DNA of 60,625 bases from JBOFZL01 sp051655155 (GTDB lineage: Bacteria > Bacillota > Clostridia > Peptostreptococcales > Filifactoraceae). The notes below the pieces were generated by a model. That model was not told the origin of the DNA. It made no database searches and saw only the letters and a program-made list of their open reading frames with translations. The stretch is from contig JBOFZL010000061.1 in NCBI GenBank assembly GCA_051655155.1, positions 1 through 60,625 of the forward strand, written 5' to 3'. The translations under genes were made by a program, and so were the position numbers. Position 1 is the stretch's first letter. Each line of letters opens with the position of its first letter. Of the stretch, positions 26,079-35,952 are shown in pieces.

Positions 26079-27194
26079 TTGTTAGATGAAATAAAAGCCT
26101 ATTGGTATCAAATCAAAACAGAATATGAAAATAAATATAAGGAACCATTTCTAAGAGATTTTGAAAAATCAAAAGAATATTTTGAAATAATGAGAGAGTA
26201 TCTTTTGAAGAAGCAAGATGAATTTCCTTCAGATATTGATATTATATGCACACTTGCCTCTATTAAATTGGAGCTTGGAAATGACGAGCTTAGTTGTATA
26301 GAGCTCTTAGAGAAATTCTTAAAGGAATATGAAGATTTTTTGGATAATAATCAAAGGGCAAGAATTTATACGAACATTGCTTTTTACTATGATTATGGAA
26401 AGCTCGGATTAGAGTATTTGATGAAGGCTTGTAAGTTGGAGTCACCATTTGTAGAAACTTATAAAGGTCTTGGACTTTTCTATTTCAGTGAATATCAGTT
26501 TTACAAAGATGATGGAAATTTAACCCTAGGTAAAAAATATTTTAAAATAGCAAGTGATATGGATAAAAGTTATGAATATACTTTTGGATATGCAGTATGT
26601 CTTTATGAACTAAGAGAATATGAAAAGGCTAAGGAAATATTTATTACTTTACTTAACCAATATCCTAATAGAATGAGGATTATGCTTTGTATTTCTTATT
26701 GTGAAGCTTACTTGGGGAATAGAGAGAAGGCAATATTTTATTTGAAGCAGGTAAAGGCAGGGCAAGATGAAAAATATTCTTTAGGTACCGATGATATTGG
26801 AGACTATGAAATTTTTGATGCATATTATGTGCTTAAAGATTATGATACTTTCTTGATGTGCTGGAAAGATGTTGTATGGGAATATTTTTCAGCAGACTGG
26901 GAGCATTATTTTTATACTCTATGGTTAAAAAATGAAAAAGAGCTGTTTTTCAGACTGGAAGAAAAAAACAGAACCTATTTTGAAGATGCTATAAAAGAAG
27001 CAGAGGTTGATGAAGATTTTGATAGTGAAGAAGAGAAGAAAGAACTCATGGATGATTGGGAAAAGGACAAAAGAAAATTTAATGAAATGATAGATCGTAT
27101 TAAAGGCGGTGCTTCAAAGCCTAGAATGCAACTATCTCTATATCCAGATTTTTCGTGCTTTTTGATAGATTGTGTTAGACATAAATTTTTATAG
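26079..27194 (+). CDS. Tetratricopeptide-repeat-like protein
   Basis: A 371-residue helical protein. Repeated helix pairs (for example ETYKGLGLFYFSEYQFYKDD, YTFGYAVCLYELREYEKAKE and IMLCISYCEAYLGNREKAIF) fit TPR repeats between residues about 90 and 240. A long charged region near residues 310-345 looks coiled. TTG 26079 is used because AGAGAGAAGG (26061-26070) lies upstream. No enzymatic motif is seen, so a scaffold role is likely. Its partner is unknown. Confidence 0.7.
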   Translation: MLDEIKAYWYQIKTEYENKYKEPFLRDFEKSKEYFEIMREYLLKKQDEFPSDIDIICTLASIKLELGNDELSCIELLEKFLKEYEDFLDNNQRARIYTNIAFYYDYGKLGLEYLMKACKLESPFVETYKGLGLFYFSEYQFYKDDGNLTLGKKYFKIASDMDKSYEYTFGYAVCLYELREYEKAKEIFITLLNQYPNRMRIMLCISYCEAYLGNREKAIFYLKQVKAGQDEKYSLGTDDIGDYEIFDAYYVLKDYDTFLMCWKDVVWEYFSADWEHYFYTLWLKNEKELFFRLEEKNRTYFEDAIKEAEVDEDFDSEEEKKELMDDWEKDKRKFNEMIDRIKGGASKPRMQLSLYPDFSCFLIDCVRHKFL

Positions 27195-27352
27195 AAAGAT
27201 AACTCCAAGTTTGTGGAAATGAGCAATAAAATCAAAAAAAAGACTGTTAAGCGGGCAAAAATTATAGGAGAGAAATAAAAGAGATAAATGAGTTTATGAA
27301 AAAGGAATGGTCTTTGAAAGTATCTTTGCCGAAAGTAAGAATTTAACCAAAG

Positions 27353-27496
27353 ATGAATTTCAACATATATAGTCAGTGGGTGCCATTTGGTATATATGCA
27401 GAAAATAACATAACATATAACCTATATCACCAGCTGGGATTTGAAAAAGTAGGCAGAAGTGATGATGACGAGTGGGAACTTGGTGTAAGCATGTAA
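27353..27496 (+). pseudogene. C-terminal remnant of a GNAT acetyltransferase
   Basis: A 47-codon frame carries the last part of a GNAT fold: AENNITYNLYHQLGFEKVGR matches the A-x-x-L-Y-x-x-x-G-F acetyl-CoA site end of the family. The N-terminal two-thirds is missing, and short coding-like pieces lie just upstream, so the gene is a deletion remnant. Confidence 0.55.
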
Positions 27497-27688
27497 AAGC
27501 ATGGATACATTACTATTTTTTGGAATAATTTATTTCTCATTAAATTGCATTTTGAGTTGCAATGGTTATTCTAAGTAAAATTGATATAGATTAGATAGTT
27601 CTTCACAAAGTGATTTAGCTTGCTAGAAACGGTTCTTTCAGATAGTTCTAAACATTAAATTCAGCAAAAATTATGAAAAAAATTTTTT

Positions 27689-27710
27689 ACCCTGTCAAAA
27701 AAGGCAGGGT
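27689..27710 (+). terminator. Rho-independent terminator
   Basis: ACCCTG (27689-27694) pairs with CAGGGT (27705-27710), with further inner pairing possible, followed by ATTTTTTT. It separates the decayed stretch from the following lipoprotein gene. Confidence 0.85.
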
Positions 27711-27784
27711 ATTTTTTTAAGATATGAGGTATACTAAAATAAAGATTAATTTACATAAAATTAAATTTAGAAGGGAGGATTTTT

Positions 27785-29101
27785 ATGAACAGGAAAAAGC
27801 AACTTTTAATATTACTTATGGCTGTTTGCTTTATTGGACTTTCAGCTTGTAGCTCAAACCAAAAAGAGCAACCATCGCTTCCTGCCAAAGGGTTACCAAC
27901 AAAACAAAACCTACTTACAAAAGAGTTTAGAGATGAAAAAGGTATGGTTACTGTCCATGTGGACAAAGGAGTAGCAAGTTTATCTATGAATATAGACAAG
28001 TGGCCTGCTTCATTAGATATAAAAAATCATGTAACGCCATCGGATGCAACGAAGGTAAATGAAATGTTATTCAAAATAGAAGGACTCAGAGGGAACATAA
28101 AGGATGTATATGTGCATACATGGGCTGATGAGGATACTAGCTATGATGACTATAAAATGCCGGCGGTGGTATTCCTTATGGAGGATGGAAGCTTAGAATG
28201 GATAAAAGCGGATTTGTTTTTTTTTGATGTAGAATATCTGAACCATAGCGGACAAACTGTAAGTAGCCTTGGAAAACTTCCGGAAATAAAAAATATAAGC
28301 TCAATTTCCGTCGAAAAGTCGTCTGAGGGCATAGGAAACCAAAGTGTGGCTATTGCAAAAAGTGCAGAAGGAAAAAGCTATAATCTAGAGCATGCTTTAA
28401 ATGCAGGTGAAATTTTAGTGCAGTCATTAAATTCTTTTTGGGAGTATAAGCCGAATCCAAATGAAAACTATAGTATTTATATTAGGTTAAACGCAGATGG
28501 AACCGCTGTTATGAGAAGAGGGGAAAATTTTTGGAACCCATCAGATTCTTATAAAGGAGTATATCAGTTTAATTATGAAGAATTAGAAAAAAATGGGATA
28601 CCATCTGGTGGAATTGGTTTTGACTTAACTCTTGATAAAAAATACTCTGACTCAAAATCAGAAACTCCAAAACAGATTAAAGGTGGCTTTTCTCAAGAGG
28701 TAGGGAAATATGGGAAATTAAGCCTTTGGCCATCAAATGGAGAGCAACTATATAACGTAAAAGGGAAGTCAAGCGAAATGTATATATTTACTTACGCTAA
28801 TTTATATGAAGGGATTGAACAAGCGCAAACTGCAGATTTAAGTGACGATGAACTTATAGAATACTTATATTATGCGACAGACGATATAGGCCCTAGGATG
28901 TATGATGAGGGCTGGACTCCTTTAGTTACAGGTGAAACTACCGAGATTCCAAACGAGGGAAGGTGTCGAAATATTTGGTTTGGAGTTAAAACAGATAAAG
29001 ATTTTGAAAAAAAGGAACTTTATACAGTATCTTCTGGTGGCAGTGTATATATGTATAATGCAGATGATGAAACATGGGAACCAATTACTCCGGTAGGCTA
29101 G
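27785..29101 (+). CDS. Secreted lipoprotein, unknown function
   Basis: A 438-residue lipoprotein: signal segment, lipobox L-S-A-C with C22, then a linker rich in Gln, Pro and Lys and a large extracytoplasmic region. Nothing in it gives an enzymatic function. Its acidic, aromatic C-terminal part (VYMYNADDETWEPITP) suggests a beta-rich surface domain. GGGAGG precedes ATG 27785. It is bordered by a terminator upstream and stands alone. Confidence 0.8.
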   Translation: MNRKKQLLILLMAVCFIGLSACSSNQKEQPSLPAKGLPTKQNLLTKEFRDEKGMVTVHVDKGVASLSMNIDKWPASLDIKNHVTPSDATKVNEMLFKIEGLRGNIKDVYVHTWADEDTSYDDYKMPAVVFLMEDGSLEWIKADLFFFDVEYLNHSGQTVSSLGKLPEIKNISSISVEKSSEGIGNQSVAIAKSAEGKSYNLEHALNAGEILVQSLNSFWEYKPNPNENYSIYIRLNADGTAVMRRGENFWNPSDSYKGVYQFNYEELEKNGIPSGGIGFDLTLDKKYSDSKSETPKQIKGGFSQEVGKYGKLSLWPSNGEQLYNVKGKSSEMYIFTYANLYEGIEQAQTADLSDDELIEYLYYATDDIGPRMYDEGWTPLVTGETTEIPNEGRCRNIWFGVKTDKDFEKKELYTVSSGGSVYMYNADDETWEPITPVG

Positions 29102-29265
29102 TATTACACTAACAAGCTAGTATGGTTGATAGATATGATATGTTTAAAAGTATACATTGACACAAAGAAAGAGGTTAAAAATCAAATAATCATACAAAAA
29201 ATAAAGAAGACTAACGAAATATACTTGAAAATAAGAAGCTTAAAGGATAATAATATGCTTGTAAT

Positions 29266-29290
29266 GATATTATAGTTATGCTATAATATC
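29266..29290. repeat. Perfect 10-bp inverted repeat before the symporter gene
   Basis: GATATTATAG and CTATAATATC flank a 5-base centre, about 65 bases before the symporter start. It could be a weak terminator or an operator, and the sequence alone does not decide. Confidence 0.4.
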
Positions 29291-29355
29291 GTAATTTTAT
29301 AAATGTATTTTCATTTTATAAAATTAATACAGATTAATATGAGGGAGGTTTTTTT

Positions 29356-30813
29356 ATGATTGCATTTATGGAAAAAATGGTAGGTTGGCTTTGGGGAATT
29401 CCATTGATTGTAACGATATTGGGAACAGGTGCTTACTTTACCATCGCAACAAAATTTTTTCAATTTGCTAAATTTGGGCATATATGGAAGAATACTTTTG
29501 GAAAGTTGATGCAAAGGCATGAAGGTGATGGAAAGGAAGGAATTCTGTCTCCTTTTGAAGCAGTGTCTACTGCAATAGGAGGAACTGTTGGAGTAGGTAA
29601 CATTGGAGGAGTAGCAACAGCTATTGCAACAGGTGGGCCTGGTGCAGTTTTTTGGCTTTGGATTTCTGCGTTGATGGGGATGATAATAAAAATGGCAGAG
29701 GTAACTTTGGCAGTTTACTATCGAACTGTTGATGAGCATGGAAATCCTTATGGAGGGCCTACATATTATATGGAGAGAGGTCTTGGTGAGGAAAGAGGAT
29801 TTAAGCTTTGGTATGTACCTGCATTTATTTTTGGAATGGGTATTTTCTCCACATTCTTTATAACACTACAAAATTATACTGTGTCAGAAGCTGTAGGAAA
29901 TACTTTTAATATACCGTTAATATCAGTTTCAATAGCCTATATTATTTTGGTTTACATTATGATTGGTAATGGAATTCCAGGCTTAGGAAAAATAGCTGGT
30001 TACATGGTGCCATTTATGACTTTATTTTATATACTTGCAGGATTGTTTATTATCCTAAAGAACTTCACAGATATTCCATTAGCCTTTTCAGAAATCATTT
30101 CAGGAGCTTTCAATGGAACGGCAGCTATGGGTGGGTTTAAAGGTGCAGTTGTAGGTAAAGCTATACAAATGGGAATGGCAAGAGCAGTTTATTCCAATGA
30201 AGCAGGTTGGGGAACATCTCCAATGATTCATTCCACTGCAAAGACTGATCACCCTGTTAAACAGGGAATGTGGGGAGCTTTTGAGGTATTTATTGATACT
30301 ATGGTTGTTTGTACGGTTACAGCGCTAGTTATAGTAATGACTGGTGCATGGTCACAGGGACTTTCAGGTGCAACCTTAACCCTAAGTGCTTTTGAAATGG
30401 AAATTGGATCAATCGGTAGATTTATTATTGCAATTTCTGTATTCTTGTTTGGATTGACCACAACTACAGGATGGTATGCTTACTATGAAATTCTATTAAG
30501 ACATTTATTTAGAAAAAATATCAAGATTAAAGATAAAATTTTATTGTTTTATAAATGGTCCTATGCAGTACCTGGAATAATTATGGTGCTTATTTCTGTT
30601 TATGGGAATGTTCCAGGTGGAACTTTGTGGTTATTTGCTGATTTTACATCAGCGATACCAACTTTTATTAACGTAGTAGCAATTTTGATTTTAAGTCCAG
30701 TATTTTTTAGATTGATAAAAGATTACAAGGCTAGATACTTAGGTCAAGGAGTTGTCGATGAAAAATTCTCGATTTTTTATGAGGATAAACTTAGAAAAGA
30801 ACATGAAAAGTAA
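29356..30813 (+). CDS. Alanine/glycine:cation symporter (AGCS family)
   Basis: A 485-residue sodium-dependent amino-acid symporter with about ten helices. Family blocks are present: GTVGVGNIGGVATAIATGGPG, GGPTYYMERGLG, and ARAVYSNEAGWGTSPMIHST. It imports alanine or glycine with sodium. GGGAGG precedes ATG 29356. The amidohydrolase gene starts 33 bases downstream, which suggests joint use of an amino-acid derivative. Confidence 0.95.
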   Translation: MIAFMEKMVGWLWGIPLIVTILGTGAYFTIATKFFQFAKFGHIWKNTFGKLMQRHEGDGKEGILSPFEAVSTAIGGTVGVGNIGGVATAIATGGPGAVFWLWISALMGMIIKMAEVTLAVYYRTVDEHGNPYGGPTYYMERGLGEERGFKLWYVPAFIFGMGIFSTFFITLQNYTVSEAVGNTFNIPLISVSIAYIILVYIMIGNGIPGLGKIAGYMVPFMTLFYILAGLFIILKNFTDIPLAFSEIISGAFNGTAAMGGFKGAVVGKAIQMGMARAVYSNEAGWGTSPMIHSTAKTDHPVKQGMWGAFEVFIDTMVVCTVTALVIVMTGAWSQGLSGATLTLSAFEMEIGSIGRFIIAISVFLFGLTTTTGWYAYYEILLRHLFRKNIKIKDKILLFYKWSYAVPGIIMVLISVYGNVPGGTLWLFADFTSAIPTFINVVAILILSPVFFRLIKDYKARYLGQGVVDEKFSIFYEDKLRKEHEK

Positions 30814-30846
30814 GAGCTTTGTAAGAGATTTTAGATAGGAGGTAAA

Positions 30847-32469
30847 ATGGATTTAATTTTATATAATGGGAAAATATATAGTGGGGCAAATTTTGTGGCA
30901 GTTGAAGCTGTAGGAGTTTCTGATGGAATAATTAAAATTCTAGGTAGTGATGCCGAGGTTATGGAATTTAAAAGTCCAGAAACGAAGTTGGTTGACTTAA
31001 AAGGAAAGATCGTAGTGCCAGGCTTTTGTGATTCTCATATGCATTTGCTTAATTATGGTTATTCCAAAACAAAAATTGACTTAAATGAAGCGATATCCCT
31101 TGAAGATCTTCAAGAAAAATCAAAAAAATTTATTGAAACTAACAATATAAAAAAAGGACAATGGGTGCTAGGGCGAGGGTGGAACCATGATAACTTTGCA
31201 GGCGAGAAAAATTTCCCTACAAGATATGATTTGGATAAAATCTCAACAGACCATCCTATAGTATTAACGAGAACCTGTGGTCATGTATTGGTTGCAAACT
31301 CTCTTGCTTTAGAACTAGCTAAAATAAGTAAGGATAGTCCACAGATCGAAGGAGGACAGTTTGACCTAGATGAAACAGGCGAAGTGTTGGGGATTTTTAG
31401 GGAGCATGCAGTAGGACTCATATATCAAAATATTGAATCTCCCTCGGTAGAAGAAATAAAATCAATGATGCTTAGAGCCTTTAAAGATATGAATAAACAA
31501 GGTATAACTTCAGCGGGCTCCGATGATTTTGAGGCTATGCCAGATTGTAACTATGAAAAAGTTATCACTGCCTATAAGCAGTTAATTGAAGAAGATAAAA
31601 TGACAGTTAGAGTAAATGAGCAGTGTCTAATTCCGCACTTAGATAGGTTAAAAGAGTTTTATGCCAAGGGATATAAAACTGGAGAGGGAAATGAGCTTTT
31701 TAGAATTGGGCCATTGAAAATTCTGATAGATGGTTCTTTGGGTGCTCGTACAGCAGCACTTAACTCTCCTTATGAAGATGATCCAGGAAATTGTGGAATA
31801 ACAACGGCGACACAAGAAGAATTGAATGCTTTGGTTCAGACGGCACATAAAAACAATTGTCAGGTGGCAATCCATGGTATTGGAGATAAGGGGATGTATA
31901 TGGCCTTTGATGCCATAGAAAATGCTTTGGCTGAAAGTCCAAGGGAAGATCATCGCCACGGAATTGTCCATGCACAGGTTACAGATAATACTTTGCTAGA
32001 AAAGTTTCAAAAGATTGCAGCACTAGCATATATACAGCCTATTTTTTTAGACTATGACTGGAAGATTGTTAGAAGTCGCATAGGTAAGGATAGAGAAGAT
32101 ATGGCATACAATATTAAGGGAATGATTGATAAAGGTATCCATGTGAGTATGGGTTCTGATGCACCAGTAGAAACCTTTAGTGTTATGGCAGGAATCTATG
32201 AAGCTGTAACTCGAAAAGACCTAAAAGGTAACCCTGAAGGTGGCTGGATGCCAGATAAAAAAATCACTGTAAACCAAGCTTTAAGAGGTTATACCTTGGA
32301 GGGCGCTTACACTACCTTTGAAGAGAACATCAAGGGAAGTATAGATGTTGGAAAACTTGCAGATATGGTGGTTTTGGAAGCTGATATCCTAGAGATGAAA
32401 CCGGAAGAAATAAAAGATGTGGCAGTGGACATGACGATATTAGGTGGAAAAATAGTATATAGTGCCTAG
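30847..32469 (+). CDS. Metal-dependent amidohydrolase, YtcJ-like
   Basis: A 540-residue amidohydrolase of the imidazolonepropionase/YtcJ group. Metal ligands appear as DSHMHLLNYG near residue 63, further His at VAIHGIGDKG and HRHGIVHAQV, and the Asp at MGSDAPVETF. The C-terminal KGSIDVGKLADMVVLEAD stretch closes the composite domain. The substrate is unknown. The AGGAGG site and the short distance from the symporter gene suggest an operon for uptake and hydrolysis of an amino-acid derivative. Confidence 0.92.
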   Translation: MDLILYNGKIYSGANFVAVEAVGVSDGIIKILGSDAEVMEFKSPETKLVDLKGKIVVPGFCDSHMHLLNYGYSKTKIDLNEAISLEDLQEKSKKFIETNNIKKGQWVLGRGWNHDNFAGEKNFPTRYDLDKISTDHPIVLTRTCGHVLVANSLALELAKISKDSPQIEGGQFDLDETGEVLGIFREHAVGLIYQNIESPSVEEIKSMMLRAFKDMNKQGITSAGSDDFEAMPDCNYEKVITAYKQLIEEDKMTVRVNEQCLIPHLDRLKEFYAKGYKTGEGNELFRIGPLKILIDGSLGARTAALNSPYEDDPGNCGITTATQEELNALVQTAHKNNCQVAIHGIGDKGMYMAFDAIENALAESPREDHRHGIVHAQVTDNTLLEKFQKIAALAYIQPIFLDYDWKIVRSRIGKDREDMAYNIKGMIDKGIHVSMGSDAPVETFSVMAGIYEAVTRKDLKGNPEGGWMPDKKITVNQALRGYTLEGAYTTFEENIKGSIDVGKLADMVVLEADILEMKPEEIKDVAVDMTILGGKIVYSA

Positions 32470-32587
32470 TCTGGAGTTGCCACAAAAGTAATCTAAATAT
32501 TAAAAGTTAGATAAGATTTATTTATAATAAAATTAAATGTTATGATTGTATATGAAAGTTGATTGGCAAAACCGTTTAATATCAATT

Positions 32588-32608
32588 GCCCTAGTAAAAA
32601 ACTAGGGC
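32588..32608 (+). terminator. Rho-independent terminator after the symporter-amidohydrolase unit
   Basis: GCCCTAGT (32588-32595) pairs with ACTAGGGC (32601-32608) around AAAAA, followed by TTATTTTTT. The remaining gap to 32785 shows nothing else I recognise. Confidence 0.9.
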
Positions 32609-32785
32609 TTATTTTTTAAATATTTATTATAGAACAATTATTATAAAGTAAATTTAGCGATTTATAGGTGAATATTTACGGCTTTCATCATACGAGGCTT
32701 CTAATCAGCTAGTTATATAGGTTTTTCATTGAAGATAATTCAAGATGTTTGCTGAAATTTAATTAGAAACTGTGGAGGGAAAATT

Positions 32786-33058
32786 ATGTGGATGTTATTT
32801 GGAGTTGGAGCAATTATATTCGCTTTATTAAATATAGCTTGGGCATTTCAAAATAAAAACACTAAATGGTTTAGATTTTTTAGTTTATCATGCACTGCTC
32901 TCACATTATGTGATTTTTATAATGATGGGGCTATTAGAGTTTTGCATGAAGATTGGGGAGGGTTAATGGATATTATGCCAACAATGAGTAAGGCGTTATG
33001 GATATGTACTGTTATGTCAATTCTGATAAATTCAATTTCCTTATTCAAAGAAAAGTAG
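32786..33058 (+). CDS. Small three-helix membrane protein
   Basis: A 90-residue protein with three hydrophobic segments (residues about 3-20, 31-44 and 70-85) separated by short loops. GGAGGG precedes ATG 32786. No family is recognised. It lies between a terminator and the TetR gene and may be a separate transcript. Confidence 0.7.
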   Translation: MWMLFGVGAIIFALLNIAWAFQNKNTKWFRFFSLSCTALTLCDFYNDGAIRVLHEDWGGLMDIMPTMSKALWICTVMSILINSISLFKEK

Positions 33059-33137
33059 TTTGTATAGATAAAATTTAATATTTATGATAATATAAGAGAC
33101 AAATTTGATATGATAAATATTCGGAGCAAAATAGTTG

Positions 33138-33188
33138 TTGACAAACATACCATTAGTATGATACTGTATATACATACTTATGGTATGT
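33138..33188 (+). promoter_or_regulatory. Promoter and large operator of the TetR gene
   Basis: TTGACA (33138-33143) begins a promoter with GATACT (33160-33165) after 16 bases. A near-perfect 16-bp inverted repeat spans it: ACATACCATTAGTATG (33145-33160) and CATACTTATGGTATGT (33173-33188), with one mismatch. An operator lying over the promoter directly before a TetR gene indicates autorepression. Confidence 0.8.
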
Positions 33189-33200
33189 GGAGGTAAAAGT

Positions 33201-33830
33201 ATGGCGAGAAATAAATATCCCGAACAAACTGTTGAAAGAATACTTGATGTTTCGACTAAACTTTTTCTTGAGAAAGGATATGATAATACAAGTTTACAGG
33301 ACATTATTAACCAATTAGGGGATCTTACAAAAGGAGCAATATACCATCATTTTAAATCCAAGGATGATATTTTTGATGCTGTAACGAGAAAAATGGGCGA
33401 AAAAAATGGACAGTACTTTACTGACATGGAAGATAATGATTCGCTGACAGGTGCCGAAAAAATAAGGAAGATTTTGGAGCTTAGTGTTTCTAGTGAGGCT
33501 GCAAAAACTATTATTGGTATTGCACCCAATCTTTTGGATAATCCTAAATTTTTATCAATGCAATTTAAAACGTCCTTCTATCATGTGGTTCCTAAATATT
33601 TGATGCCACTTATTGAAGAAGGGGTTCAGGATGGGTCAATTATATGTGACAAACCTTATGAATTGGCTGAGCTTATAATTATGTTTATTAATTTTTGGCT
33701 AAGCCCTGTAGTTTTAGGTGCTGATAAAGGAAGAATATCTAATAAATGTAAGATGATTAATGAGTTTGTGTCTCAGTATAACTTTGTATTGTTTGATGAA
33801 GAACTCATAAAGGCATTAGAAGGAATATAA
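33201..33830 (+). CDS. TetR/AcrR-family transcriptional regulator
   Basis: A 209-residue repressor. The N-terminal DNA-binding helix-turn-helix is typical (ERILDVSTKLFLEKGYDNTS, then TKGAIYHHFKSKDDIF), and the rest is a ligand-binding helical domain. The start is ATG 33201, seven bases after GGAGG (33189-33193). It has a strong palindrome over its promoter, a related site after its terminator, and transporter genes directly downstream. It therefore probably senses a toxic compound that those transporters export. Confidence 0.92.
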   Translation: MARNKYPEQTVERILDVSTKLFLEKGYDNTSLQDIINQLGDLTKGAIYHHFKSKDDIFDAVTRKMGEKNGQYFTDMEDNDSLTGAEKIRKILELSVSSEAAKTIIGIAPNLLDNPKFLSMQFKTSFYHVVPKYLMPLIEEGVQDGSIICDKPYELAELIIMFINFWLSPVVLGADKGRISNKCKMINEFVSQYNFVLFDEELIKALEGI

Positions 33831-33833
33831 AAT

Positions 33834-33855
33834 ATCTGCCCCTAAGAAGGCAGAT
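33834..33855 (+). terminator. Terminator after the TetR gene
   Basis: ATCTGCC (33834-33840) pairs with GGCAGAT (33849-33855), followed by TATTTTTGG. Confidence 0.8.
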
Positions 33856-33870
33856 TATTTTTGGGATTAT

Positions 33871-33890
33871 ACATACCAACCAAATGTATG
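33871..33890 (+). promoter_or_regulatory. Possible second TetR operator
   Basis: ACATACCA...TGTATG (33871-33890) repeats the ACATACCA half-site of the operator in front of the TetR gene and ends in a related inverted half. It lies about 24 bases before the truncated ABC ATPase gene, so the regulator may control the downstream genes too. Confidence 0.5.
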
Positions 33891-33913
33891 AAAAAATAAA
33901 AAGGAGATAAACT

Positions 33914-34264
33914 ATGAAAACAATAATAAAAACCCTAAACTTATGTAAAAATTATGATGATAGCTTAGTGCTAAATCATATAAATTTAGAGATTAAGAAA
34001 GGGGAACTTATAGGGCTGCTAGGAAGCAATGGAGCAGGGAAAACCACCTTTTTAAAATTATTATCAGGGAGCTTAGAGCCAACGGAGGGAATATCTATTT
34101 TCTCCCATTGCCCTTGGAGTGAACGAGAAAAAGTACTGAAAAGAATGGGTATTATGATTGAGACTCCTAGTTTTTATGAACATCTAACAGCTAGAGAAAA
34201 CTTAAAAATTCATTTGGAATACCTTAATATAAAAACAGATATAAATGAAATGGAGTGTGTATAA
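33914..34264 (+). pseudogene. Truncated ABC transporter ATPase
   Basis: The frame encodes only the first 116 residues of an antibiotic-export type ATPase. Walker A is intact (GLLGSNGAGKTTFLKLLSG), but the frame ends at TAA 34262-34264 before the signature and Walker B. It cannot hydrolyse ATP alone. An AAGGAG site and start are present, and the stop shares one base with the ATG of the MFS gene. The likeliest story is a deletion that removed the rest of the ATPase and its permease and joined the leader to the MFS gene, which keeps it as a translated leader. Confidence 0.75.
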
Positions 34265-35511
34265 TGAAATCAAATAGACTTTCAGACAAAAATTTTATTT
34301 TGGTAGTCATTGGGCAAATTATATCCCTTTTTGGGAATGGAATACTGCGTTTTGCTCTACCACTGTATCTCTTAAGTATAACAGGTTCATCTGCAATATT
34401 CGGTATAGTCGGTGCAGTTTCTTTTTTGCCTTTAATAGTGCTTATGCCTATGGGAGGTATAATTGCAGATAGGGCTAATAAGCGAAATATCATGGTTATA
34501 TTGGATTTTGCTACAGGATTTTTAATTTTATTTTTCTATATGTTTATGGATACCATACCACTTGTACCATTGCTGGTGGTTACAATGATGATTTTATACA
34601 GCATAGGAGGTCTTTATCAGCCTACAGTTCAAGCCAGTGTACCTGTTTTACTTGATGAAAAGATATTGGTAAAGGGAAACGGTATTGTAAGTAGCATAGG
34701 AGGGCTTGCAAACTTATTATCTCCTATTATTGGGGGTATGCTGTTTGCAACCTATGGAATAAAGCATATTCTATTAGTGTCCATAGCCTGCTTCTTCCTG
34801 TCAGCAATCTTGGAAATTTTCATTAAGTTGCCATATAAAAAAGAAAAAAATACATCTCCTATGTTTGACATTGTAAAAGAAGATACAAAAATGTCACTAA
34901 ACTTTATTTTTAGAAAAAAGGAAAAACTAAAAAAAGTGATGTTTATTACTTGTCTACTAAATGCTTTTATTAGTGCTTTAATTATTATTTCTCTTCCGGT
35001 AGTTATTACGGAAAGGTTGATGTTATCAGAAAAAGTTTATGGATATGCACAGGGAGTTCTTGCTTTTGGTGGTCTCTTTGGTGGTATTTTGTCCAGTATC
35101 TTTGGGGAAAAACTAAATATTAAGAGCCTGTATAAGTATGTGTTTTTTACTGCTCTTGGTCTTATTCCTATGTGGGGAGCAATGTTTTTCAGCAATAGAC
35201 CTATGGTGGCCTATGGATTAATTATAATAGGAGCATTTTTAGTTATGTGTATGGCAACTGTTGTAACCGTTATGATTATTACCTTTATTCAAAGGGAAAC
35301 ACCAGAAAATATGCTTGGAAAGATTATGGCATTCGTAATGACTGTTTCAATGTTTGCCTTACCTATAGGACAAGCTGTATATGGAATAGCTTTTGAATAT
35401 TTACAAGGCTATGAAAACCTTGTTATCCTAGGGACAGCTTTAATTACAGTGTGTATAAGCCTTTATGCTAAAACAATATTTATAACCTCAGAAGTTATAG
35501 AGGAAGTGTAA
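34264..35511 (+). CDS. MFS efflux transporter (macrolide-efflux-like)
   Basis: A 415-residue 12-helix transporter of the MefA/drug-efflux type (FILVVIGQIISLFGNGILRF, GGIIADRANKRNIM as motif A). The start is ATG 34264, overlapping the stop of the truncated ATPase, so translation is coupled to it. The site GGAG at 34252 is weak. With the TetR gene upstream it looks like an inducible drug or bile-compound exporter. The substrate is unknown. Confidence 0.9.
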   Translation: MKSNRLSDKNFILVVIGQIISLFGNGILRFALPLYLLSITGSSAIFGIVGAVSFLPLIVLMPMGGIIADRANKRNIMVILDFATGFLILFFYMFMDTIPLVPLLVVTMMILYSIGGLYQPTVQASVPVLLDEKILVKGNGIVSSIGGLANLLSPIIGGMLFATYGIKHILLVSIACFFLSAILEIFIKLPYKKEKNTSPMFDIVKEDTKMSLNFIFRKKEKLKKVMFITCLLNAFISALIIISLPVVITERLMLSEKVYGYAQGVLAFGGLFGGILSSIFGEKLNIKSLYKYVFFTALGLIPMWGAMFFSNRPMVAYGLIIIGAFLVMCMATVVTVMIITFIQRETPENMLGKIMAFVMTVSMFALPIGQAVYGIAFEYLQGYENLVILGTALITVCISLYAKTIFITSEVIEEV

Positions 35512-35952
35512 ACAAATTCTTATGATAAATAAAAACAAATTGACAGGTTAAAGAGGAGCCGCTGGGAACACAAATAATAAGTTCACAGCGGCAATATGAG
35601 TCAATGATTTTTAAGGGGATCAACAAGATGACTGATAAAATACATTGAAGATACTCTAAGAAGGTATAATGAATGCATACTGATCACTTGATTATTTTGC
35701 AAAGCTATATACAGAAGCAGAAAAGATCGGTTTCAAGTAACAGATAAAAAGGTGGATAAAAGTTTTATTTTAATTTGTTACTAAGTCTTGACAAGTAAAA
35801 CTTTTCTTGATATCTTGTAGGGAAATTATTTTTTAGTTAGAAAGAAATGAATTCGTATTCACTGTGATGTTTACACATAATTATTCAGAAGAATTAATTG
35901 AAAGTTAATATAATTGTATTAAGAATAGCTGATTTAATTAAGGGGGTATAAT
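35512..35952. other. Intergenic region with a GC-rich hairpin
   Basis: No gene is seen. A GC-rich hairpin (GCCGCTGGGAAC with GTTCACAGCGGC, 35558-35592) stands out from the AT-rich surroundings. It lacks a T-run, so it may be a transcript-end or remnant structure. The last 100 bases probably hold the promoter of the next ABC gene. Confidence 0.45.

Noticed and set aside
29311..29739. Minus-strand frame of 142 codons
   Set aside because: It overlaps the start of the AGCS symporter gene and has the Cys/Ser/Tyr-rich composition of an antisense shadow.
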